Positions 55,854 through 64,000 of a stretch of DNA of 64,000 bases are shown one piece after another. This DNA is from Craterostigma plantagineum (Eukaryota > Streptophyta > Magnoliopsida > Lamiales > Linderniaceae). Both the position numbers and the translations under genes were made by a program. The stretch lies in assembly GCA_027422505.1 (NCBI GenBank), contig JAPQWV010001591.1, positions 17,001 to 81,000 on the forward strand, written 5' to 3'. The first letter of the stretch is position 1. The number at the start of each line of letters is the position of its first letter. The notes under the pieces were generated by a model. The model worked only from the letters and a program-made list of their open reading frames with translations. It did not search any database and was not told the origin of the DNA.

Positions 55854-57637
55854 CGCAGTAATAGAAAGAAACGTAAAGCTGCATAAAATAAAGATCTAAT
55901 TAGGTTTATCTTATCATTCATCAAGCGCAAACAAGGACTTTTCGTTTTGCTTGACTCCTACTATTTTTCTCGAAAATACTATCCTCCCGAGAAGAGTTTC
56001 GGAAACCTCGTTGAAAGTTTCATAGTGGATTGATGTCCCCGCCTCAACCAGATTCACCTCAGCCTTTAATGTAATATTTCGCTCATCTAATCTTATCGAA
56101 GTCACGTCAAACGTGAACTTATCCAATAAGAGTTTCAACTATCTTTGTCTCAGTCATTGACCCTAATGGCTAACCCTGCTTATTGGGTATAACTGCCTAA
56201 GTGTGACCTATCAACTTATGCTCAACTCGCGCAGAATGTACCGCCCCTTGCTGCCATACGCTTCGTGGGGGGCGGACTGGTATGACGAGCGGCGTCCAAG
56301 ACGCACCAGAGACGCTAACATTGGGGCGGGATATACGACGCCAACTTACTCGGAACAAATCGCAAAACTCCCCAACGCTAGACATCTCAAGCATGATAGA
56401 AGACAGAAATCCAACTCCTTTACCCACTTAGTATTTTTCAAATGGGAGAATAAACCATCTCACTTAAGAGCACATTGAACATGCATATCACTTCAAAAAC
56501 CAACATGCACGTAGGTAGTAAATTAACCTAGGAAAATAAACTACAAGACAACACAAGCGGGTTATTTCTAGTCTATGCCTTTACATGCGTATTCAAAGAA
56601 ACTCGGGTTGTCTCACGGGTCTTGAAGTCGTCAAACGTCCTTTGTCACTCGAACGGCCTCAAAGTCACCGAACGTCCACCATCTTGTCACCGCACGGGGT
56701 TTGTCTACCATCAAATGGGTCCTCGTGTTCGTATTTATGCTAATAAAACGGTAAATTATAATACGGGGGGATCATAAGTCCCGAACAACCCGTATGAAAC
56801 AAATACAACCCGGGGGGACGTGACCCTTAACAAATGACCCGAAAACCAAATTCCCAAACCCGCAAGTGCGCCTCAAACCACATTCATAATGAGCACGTTG
56901 ACAATTACGTGATTTTAAAAAGAAATGAAAATTGGGCCTCAAACGGGCCAAGCCCTTTAAAAGGCCCGTTAAGGCTTTGCGTGAAGCCCTAACGCAGCTG
57001 CCGCGACTCAAATTGCTCAGCCGTCAAAACACGCCGCAGAGCCACGACGGAGAAGGCCGCCGGTGGGGAGTCCCGGGCTGAGCCGGAACAGCAGCGCCGC
57101 CGGCGACGACACGCCGCGCGCAATGTGCGCTTGTTCATCTCACGGCAGAAAACTATCGTGGTTTCATTGTCGCCTCAGCCCCTCCGTGCCGGAGCTCGCT
57201 GGGAGAGATCGTCGCTGCAGCGTTCCGGCTGAGCTGGAGTCGCTTCGGCTGTCTTGTGCGGAGCGCGCCGTCGCAGTCTGCGGCCAAAGTCGCGGACGAT
57301 CTCTGCGATGCCGCCGCCCCTTGCGGCGGCGCTGCCCGGGGCCGGTGCCTAAGCCACCATGGCTTGATCGGGCCTGCTCGAAGCAGCTCGATCCCGCGGT
57401 TGCAGTGTCACCGCACCGCTCGCAGCCCGCACGCAATGCGAGGCTACCCAGATCCCGCCGCCGCGTGGGTCTTGGTCCGTGGTTTCTCGTCAGTCCGTAC
57501 CGCACGAGCTGATGGCCGTGGGTTGGCAAACGATGCATCAGGCAGCCCAACAACGGTTGAACCACATTGGCGTTTCGATCGTCTCCCACACGCCTCGTTT
57601 CAATTTAAACACATTATGATTACGATCACGAGCGCCC
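55854..57637 (-). other. Long copia leader, with GC-rich segment
   Basis: About 1.8 kb between PBS and gag ATG, unusually long. It contains a 74-aa minus ORF (56138-55914) without a known domain. It also contains a strongly GC-rich block at about 57050-57550 (CGCCGCCGGCGACGAC, GATGCCGCCGCCCC), clearly different in composition from its surroundings and possibly captured host sequence. The long ORFs there on both strands have no recognisable domain. Confidence 0.5.
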
Positions 57638-57649
57638 GCTCTGATACCA
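57638..57649 (-). other. Primer binding site, initiator-tRNA-Met type
   Basis: Minus strand TGGTATCAGAGC, directly against the LTR end. Confidence 0.95.
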
Positions 57650-59538
57650 CTTGGGGTTACCCGATGTCTCCCGGAGATGCCACGTCCTTGGGAACGGTGC
57701 GAAACAAAAATTTTCAGGGTTCCCCCATTGCCCTCGTAGCTCAAAAGACATAGACATGCAATAGGACGGGTCAAACCCGTAGAGAATTACCAGTTGACGC
57801 GAGGGACAGCTCTTCATCCTTTTCTTCAAGACTTCGTCGATTGTGGTGGATGTCACTACATCGTCACGCCGACCCTCGCAGTGTACCACGAAATTAGTTC
57901 TCTGAAGATGGCTAGAGAGAACTGAGCTGTCGCGCGGGAGAAATGTGTGTGCGTTCGGTGTGTGTTTTGTGCCTTTGGTGATTTCGAAAATCACCTCTTT
58001 TTTCTCTACCTTTGGAACACGAAATTCTTAGCCTATAAGGCTTGGATTTCAATATCTTAGTCCTTAAAGTGTGAGAGATTTTTGCCAAATCTTACTCTCT
58101 TTTGAATTCAAATCCAAAACTTAAGGAAACTTACTATTATTAGAAAACTAACTTATATACCAAGTCAAACTAAGTATATTTAAATATAGTATGGAATTCA
58201 AAATTTAATCCTAAATTAATTTCAAAACTTAAATAAATAATATTCCAAATAATTTATTCCATATTTATTTATATCAAATATGCAAATCCCGAAAATACCC
58301 TCAAAGGCATAGTTCGAAATTAGCTTAAGGTGAAATCTAAATTTATTCTCAAGCCCATTAAGCACTTGGCCAAGCCCTAGCCTTAAAGTTGGTTTCATAA
58401 GAACTCCAACATCGATCCAATAAATGGCCCGAGGCCCATTAAGGAGTGGCCCAACGGCCCAAGGCCCGTTAAGGCCCAAAACACTTTCTCTCCTTATCAG
58501 TACACGTTGATGATCCTTTTTAAGCCCGACTCTCTAGGTTCGAATCAATCGGCAAGGGAGGAATCCAAGAGTCCTGTAGTTACCTAGCCAATCCGGCAGT
58601 ACCGGATCGTAACCCGATTCTAGTGCGAATTTCGACCTAGTCTTTATCCCAGAACTTTACTATAGATAACAGTGCTACGTATAAACCCTTCAGCTATGTC
58701 CTAATCAAGTGAAAGCCATGGTCTATGTCAAACTCGCTAAAACTCGATTCTATGATAAAACGGAGACGAGGCAAATTACCAAGCTACCCTCCATGTCTCA
58801 CATGAGTTAGTTCAATACCTTGGTCAAAGATTTCGTAATTTCCCATCGCCGTGCTCATAGGACACTTATCTGGAATACTTGCGAGACTGTGAATCCGTAC
58901 TCGGCGTTCTAAGCACGGTAATCACAAATCGTCATCAAGACCGCATCTGGCCCGCTGATCCATGCAACAACAAATCAGGTCGAGGGGAACCAGTGACAGT
59001 CGAGACTTCGAAGTCATCTCCGTCAAAGCCCCCTTCGGTCTAAGGTTCACGTAGACTACTATAGTGTTGTGGTCGGTCATTGACACTCCTTGAGTAATAA
59101 GCCATGTTCGACCGTACGACCCGTGAGACAGTGTCCATGAACCGAGTCAATCCCTTGATTCGATTTGTATCACAAGTCATGACCTCCACTTCCAAGCGAG
59201 ATATCGACACACGATAGGTCATCGACAAATAAGCCGTGATCAGTTATCCAGCACCCAACTGGAGCCTCAGGCTTACGGACTTTTAATGTTCGAGGTTAAG
59301 AGTCCACTAGTGCCTTCCTCTCGTACCCGTCGAGAACAATGACTCAACTCGACACATTTGGATTTGTTCATTTATTACTTTAACGGATGCTAAGTAAAGA
59401 ATTCTTATATCCAATAAACGAACAATGCCTACCATTAAAAACACGAAAAATATCTTATTACATAAAAGTCGAATGATAATAATCTAATGCCATACACAAT
59501 CTAATCCTCATATAGCATTCGAGGGCATATTCCTAACA
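57650..59538 (-). mobile_element. 5' LTR of the copia element
   Basis: 1.89 kb, aligned with 40178-42080. The outer end is TGTTAGGAATATGCCCTCG on the minus strand. TSD TCGCG is at 59539-59543. Confidence 0.93.
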
Positions 59539-59834
59539 TCGCGGGCCGAAAGTTTGAAGCTGAGGTCGAAATTGGGCCGCAAAATTTTTAGATGATGGCC
59601 CACTGAGGTTTCGCGAAGCCACTGTGGTTTGCGAATTGGATAGTTCGCCAATTGGAAGCTGTTAGTTCGCGAATTGGTTCTTGAAGACATTCGAGAGGAT
59701 TCGTGAACTGAATTAAGAGTGACTTCACGAAGTAAGTTTTAGGCCACAAAGTAAATTGAAAAGTTAATGATTTTGCGAAGTTGGCTAAGAAGTAGAGTTC
59801 GTGAAGTAAGGGAAAACTTAAATGTGAAAATTGG
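59539..59834 (-). mobile_element. TTCGCGAA-motif LTR segment (right part, after the copia insertion)
   Basis: TTTCGCGAAGCC, TTTGCGAATTGG, TTCGCCAATTGG, GTTCGCGAATTGG and decayed forms recur. It continues the segment that ends at 40177. Confidence 0.55.
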
Positions 59835-59938
59835 CTCCCCCTCGATGTGAAAAAATTAAATAGTTCGAGAATCTGAAAAATTTGTTCGATCACTTTCTCC
59901 CCCTCGATGCATGATATAGCATTATCTCCCTCTCGATG
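59835..59938 (-). repeat. Three purine tracts CATCGAGGGGGAG at a copia 3' end
   Basis: The plus strand shows CTCCCCCTCGATG at 59835-59847 and 59897-59909 and CTCCCTCTCGATG at 59926-59938. On the sense (minus) strand these are CATCGAGGGGGAG-type tracts, the composition of a copia PPT, present in triplicate upstream of the LTR segment. Confidence 0.7.
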
Positions 59939-60132
59939 TAGTGCCATCAAGATTGGCTCTACAGCGACTTATTTTAGCAAAAAAAAAGAACGAACTAAAA
60001 ATTATTTGTAAAAGAACCTAAGGTAGAAGAAAAAACAGAAAAATAAAGTAACTAACATGCACGCCAGAAAAGAAAATTGTAAAATGCAGAGCAGATAAAC
60101 AAGTAATGAACCGTAGGGAGGCATAATAGAGA

Positions 60133-61480
60133 TTAAAAATTGAGATTCAACATTCCCAACTTTGCAACTAAGTATTGGAATCGTTTCTCATCCAATGCTT
60201 TTGTAAACAAGTCCGCTAGTTGAATCTCTGTATTGACGAAATACATTCAATTATGCCTCTTTCTACTTGGTCCTTTTATGAAATGATATCTTAGGTCTAT
60301 GTGCTTAGTGCGTCAATGGTGAACAGGATTGCATGTTGTTGCTATGGCACTTTTGGAATCACAATAAATAGGAATTTTATTGAAATCAAATCCATAATCT
60401 CGTAGTTGAGTTCTGATCCACAAAATTTGCGAGCAACAACTTGCGGCAGCAATATATTCAGCTTCTGCCGTGGAAGTTGACACACAATTTTGTTTCTTAG
60501 AAGCCCAACATACGAGTTTGTCTCCAAGGAATTGGATGTTGCCCGATGTGATTTTCTTATCCAATTTGCAGCTTGCGAAATCTCCATCAGAATATCCAAA
60601 TAGTTTCATACCTGAGTTATTAGGATACCAAAGTTCGAGGTCTGGAGTGCCTTTCAGATACTTCAGAATTCTCTTGATGGCATGAAGATGCGACTGCTTT
60701 GGGAATCGAGCGCATAGGCATGTGGAAAATAGAATATCTGGTCGGCTGGCAGTGAGATAGAGTAGAGAGCCTATAATTCCTCTGTAATGGGTAGCATCTA
60801 CAGGTTCGCCCAAGTGATCTGCATCGAGTGAGCACGAAGTCGACCTTGGAGTACTTGATGATTTGCTCTTGTCTATCCCATATTTTCTGAGAATGTCGTG
60901 AATGTACTTGGACTGATTGATAAAGATACCATCTTGAAGTTGCTTGATTTGCAATCCAAGGAAGAAGGACATTTCTCCCATCATACTCATTTCAAATAGT
61001 GACTTCACCAGAGTGCTAAATTCGACACAGAGTTCTGGGTTCATAGAATCGAAAATGATGGTCATCCACATTGATTTGTACAAGCATGATATCAGAATCA
61101 TCTTGCTTGGCGAACGTGGTATCAATTTTCCCTTTCGTGAAGCCAGATTTGATAAGAAAGTCTGATGAAACTTCGTACCATGCCCTTGGAGCTTGCTTTA
61201 GCCCATATAGTGCCTTATCAAGTTTGTATAACAAAGTCTGGATGTTCTGTATTGCGAAATCCATCTGGCTATGAGACATATACTTCTTCCTTGAAAATCC
61301 CATTCAAGAAGGCTGTTTTTACGTCCATTTGATAGACAATGAAGTCTGTGAGCGGCGTGGGCTAGGAACAATCCTCAATTCTTGGTACAAGAGCAAATGT
61401 CTCATCGTAGTCGATTCCTTCTTGTTGATTGTATCCCTTAGCGATAAGTCGAGCCTTGTTGGATTACCACACCGTCATCG
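60133..61480 (-). pseudogene. Copia RT and RNase H (edge element), broken
   Basis: Minus-strand pieces: [15 protein letters not shown] (61303-61016 frame), then after a frame change MSMMGEMSFFLGLQIKQLQD, GIIGSLLYLTASRPDILFST and RNase H STSTAEAEYIAAASCCSQIL. An in-frame TGA after NPVHH (60313) precedes the remaining end GMLNLNF and stop at 60133. The catalytic YVDD reads NVDD here. Strongly similar to the fragment at 30205-31084. Confidence 0.9.
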
Positions 61481-62344
61481 TCTTTCTTATTTTTAAATAC
61501 CCATTTCGTTCCAATTATTGTCTTGCCTTTTGGACGAGGAACTTAGTTCCAGAACTGGAGACGCTCGAACTGATTGATTAGAGATTGTCGACTAAAACAC
61601 GTTGGGTTACCATGTATTGAGTTGCTAGCAGCATATTGAGGGTTCTGTCCCAACCTTTCTTTGCTCAGAAGCGCCACTGGAGGGCTCTCCTAATTCCATA
61701 CGTGATTGAGTAGAACCTAGTCTTGTTGGTTCAAGTCCCTCATCAAAAGTGACATTTACACTTTCAATGATCATCATTCTTTCACAAAGATATACTCTGT
61801 ACGCCTTAGATTGAGCAGAGTAGCCCACAAAAATTTCTTCTGTAGCCTTTGGATCAAGCTTAGATTTGTCTTCGCGATCGTTGGAGACGAAGCATTTGCA
61901 TCCAAATATTCTCAAGTGGGCAATATTGGGTAATCTTTCATTTATTGGTTCATAAGGCATCTTTCCAAATCATAGGTGAATGTTTGTCCGATTCTGAGTG
62001 TAGCACGCAGTGTTCATTGCTTCAGCCCAAAGAAAATGAGGTAGTGAAGACTGTATCAGCATTGTTCGGATGGCTTCTACAAGCGTCCGATTTCGTCTTT
62101 CAACAACCCCGTTCTGTTGAGGACTGTGGACAGCGGAGAATTGTTGAGTAATTCCTAGGGATTCGTAAAATTCATTGAGTTGTTGATTCTTGAATTCAGT
62201 TCCATTATCAGACCGAAATACTTTAAAACTGCGCTGAAGAAAGTTCTGCATTGTCCTGATGATATTTGGAATGTGTTCAGTTGTCTCTGATTCTGTTCGT
62301 AAGAATCGGACCCAAGTGTAGCGTGAGAAGTCGTATTGGGCCAC
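61481..62344 (-). pseudogene. Copia integrase (edge element), broken
   Basis: Minus strand: DFSRYTWVRFLRT, FKVFRSDNGTEFKNQQLNEF (second catalytic D), SPQQNGVVERRNRTLVEA (E), SSLPHFLWAEAMNTACYTQN. Then with a frame break near 61965, MPYEPINERLPNIAHLRIFG and KATEEIFVGYSAQSKAYRVY. The catalytic pattern is visible but split between frames. Confidence 0.9.
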
Positions 62345-62960
62345 ATAGATCGATGTGTAATAGCTCGAGTGGATGTTGAGTTGATGCTGTGTGTTTTGAT
62401 GGGTGAGATGCCTTTTTCATTTTTCCTTTCTCACAAGCCGGGCATAGATGTTCCTGTTGGTACTTCAGTGGAGGAAGTCCAATAGCCAGTGTGTTGGTTG
62501 CCAACTTGTTGAGAGTCTTGAAATTTATATGAGATAGTCGCTGGTGCCATAAGTTATTCTGAACGGATGTTGCTCGGGAGATTAGGCAGATATTTGTCTT
62601 TGGTCTGACGGTTCTAATGTCGATGGTGTATAGGTTTGTCTTGCGAGTTCCAGTGAGAAGTTCGTCACCATTGGCGTTGAGAATTTTGCACGTCTTTTTT
62701 TGAAACACAACTTGGAGTCCGATGTCACGAAACAGTCCTATAGATAAGAGGTTGTGTGTCAGCCCTTCAACATACGAAAAGTCTTTGATTGTGAGTCTAT
62801 TGCATATAAGATCTCCATAACCAAGGATTCTGGCTCCATTGCTGTTTCCAAAGTGCACTAGTCCACTTGGACTATCAACATAGTTGCTCAATAGTCCTTT
62901 CTACCCGGTCATGTGTGTGGAGCAACCTGAATCTAGATACCACACATGCGGGGCCTGAAA
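62277..62960 (-). pseudogene. Copia protease and pre-integrase domain (edge element)
   Basis: Minus strand HVWYLDSGCSTHMTG (protease active site DSG intact, about 62945-62902), a TAG stop directly after, then LVHFGNSNGARILGYGDL and LTHNLLSIGLFRDIGLQ. The zinc-binding LWHQRLSHINFKTLNKL..CPACEKGKMKKASH and LLHIDLCGPIR with the first integrase D follow. A 1-bp-type frame change near 62300 ends it. Confidence 0.9.
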
Positions 62961-64000
62961 AATCAAACTAGAGGGTTTTAGGTACCCATTTAAATATGGG
63001 TCCACCTCTGTTGTGCTTGTTAGTCCGTATAGACTCTCTACGCAGCCTAGATTTATAGTCAGCGGAAGACTTACTGTTACTCACAGAGTCATCAAGTGTT
63101 TTAGAGCTTTAATTTGGGTTTCTTCAGTCTTAAGCTTTGAAACCCATTTTTTCAAGAGCGGAGCTCGATTTGTTTTGGCTATAGAAACACGTCTTGGAGT
63201 CTCTTCTTGTTTTGTGTGTTCTGTTGCGGTTTCCGCTTTTGATAGTTTCTTTTTCTTTAAAGGCGTGTCTTTGGAAATCGTTTTGTGAGTTTGTTTGTTA
63301 AAGCGATTATGTGTGGGAAAATGATTTTTTGTATTAGATGATGAGTTTTGCGATACATGAGAAAATAAAGACGATACAAAACTTTTAGAAGGAAAACAAT
63401 ATGACAAAAGACTCGTTAAAATCGCATTTCTCCTTCAAAATATCTTCCTTTCTAACCCAGACTGACCTTTCAGTAACTCTTTGATGGGTCTTGAAAATTT
63501 CAAAGTATTAGTGCAAGAAATTTTGTCATGCAAAATCAAGGTATATGAATGTGAGTGTAGTCGTAATTTTTCTTTCAGTGTGGAGATTTCCTTGAGAAGT
63601 TTCTTCCCTTCTTTATTGAAGGACTTTCTTTCTCTTTCGAGAGTGGAGTGGACATCACTGACTTTCTTTATGCAATCAAGTATATACCCTGCTGCATACT
63701 TAGTTGGTGATGCCTCACTCGTTGATTCTTCTGGGGTATCTTATTACTAGGATGGATTTCACACTCAAATTCAGTTATTGCTGAACATTTTCTTTCTTTC
63801 TAACTATCGTTTAATTATGTATAATCAAATGATATCTCTTCCATTTTATGTGTCTCATCCTTTCCCTGTACAGTTTCGGATTCAGTGACAAAATATAAGT
63901 TCTGCCATACAACCTATTGCATGTATTTGATATCATATAAATAGGGTGCTTCGGTAATACCTTTCTTTAGCAGACATGGGTTTTCAAAACCAATTCCCTT
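62961..64000 (-). pseudogene. Copia Gag, C-terminal part (edge element, cut by window)
   Basis: Minus strand 63745-63570 gives a coiled-coil segment with CIKKVSDVHSTLERERKSFN and KKLLKEISTLKEKLR, followed after a stop near 63430 by a Ser/Lys-rich stretch (63407-63081, SQNSSSNTKNHFPTHNRFNK). It lies just before the protease. The coil resembles that of the 428-aa protein at 50781-52067. The N-terminus lies outside the window. Confidence 0.65.

Larger units (their letters stand above)
40178..59538 (-). mobile_element. Complete copia element with nested insertions (19.4 kb, TSD TCGCG)
   Basis: LTRs are 40178-42080 and 57650-59538, with ends TGTTAGGAATATGCCC (minus strand) and GGTAACCCAACA. A perfect 5-bp repeat TCGCG flanks it (40173-40177 and 59539-59543). 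The PBS is at 57638-57649. The pol and gag are on the minus strand. Its gag is split by a gypsy element (45851-55766), which holds another copia element (47709-53929). Without insertions the element is about 9.4 kb. Confidence 0.92.

Noticed and set aside
57164..57589. 141-aa minus ORF and overlapping plus ORFs of 149 and 165 aa
   Set aside because: All are open because of high GC content. None has a recognisable domain, and they overlap on both strands.

Overview
This is a repeat-saturated stretch of a plant nuclear genome. One recognisable host gene sits at the left edge: the last exons of an ALMT9-type vacuolar malate/anion channel (positions 2-1543). Its introns, splice sites and the plant-only transposon families around it (MULE, Tourist- and Stowaway-type MITEs, Ty3/gypsy with tRNA-Asp or tRNA-iMet primer sites, Ty1/copia) make it an angiosperm, most likely a eudicot. 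An asterid is my guess from the copia Gag type, and that is weak. I see no bacterial, organellar, rRNA, tRNA or CRISPR sequence.

Layout. 1.67-2.69 kb: Mutator-like element with a perfect 9-bp target duplication. 2.76-5.12 kb: CACTA-like element. 5.5-14.1 kb: minus-strand Athila/Tat-type Ty3/gypsy element (3' LTR, decayed integrase, RNase H and RT), split in its RT by a 3.3-kb solo LTR (10699-14011, 5-bp duplication). 14.1-14.8 kb: LTR remnant. 14.8-28.5 kb: two fragments of one LTR family flanking a gag-only gypsy element with giant LTRs (16957-26217), itself carrying MITEs. 28.5-33.2 kb: a gypsy 5' end joined to a copia 3' end. 33.2-37.1 kb: copia leader and broken gag. 37.1-38.3 kb: a duplicated, still-open DUF8039-like exon. 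40178-59538: a complete copia insertion (5-bp duplication TCGCG) that contains a gypsy element (45851-55766), which in turn contains a 6.2-kb non-autonomous copia element encoding a 428-aa coiled-coil protein. 59.5-64 kb: 3' half of another minus-strand copia element, running off the window.

The most interesting structure lies in the LTRs. Three diverged LTR subfamilies (solo LTR 10699-14011; gag-only gypsy LTR 21755-26217; LTR fragment 14772-16956) share one layout in the sense direction: a long array of a short CpG-containing palindromic motif, then a consensus-like 5' splice site, then 16-18 nt later one strand of a 14-16-bp helix. The partner strand lies 530-990 nt downstream and ends exactly at a TAG|GT 3' splice-site-like sequence, with a small 5-nt-loop hairpin just before it. 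Several differences between subfamilies keep the base pairing. I read this as a conserved LTR intron, or a structured RNA closed by a long-range helix.

The transposon ORFs are nearly all broken. In the 19-kb copia element several stop codons look like C-to-T changes, as expected of methylated, silenced sequence. The duplicated LTR fragments also give clean empty-site/filled-site comparisons for three MITE insertions.
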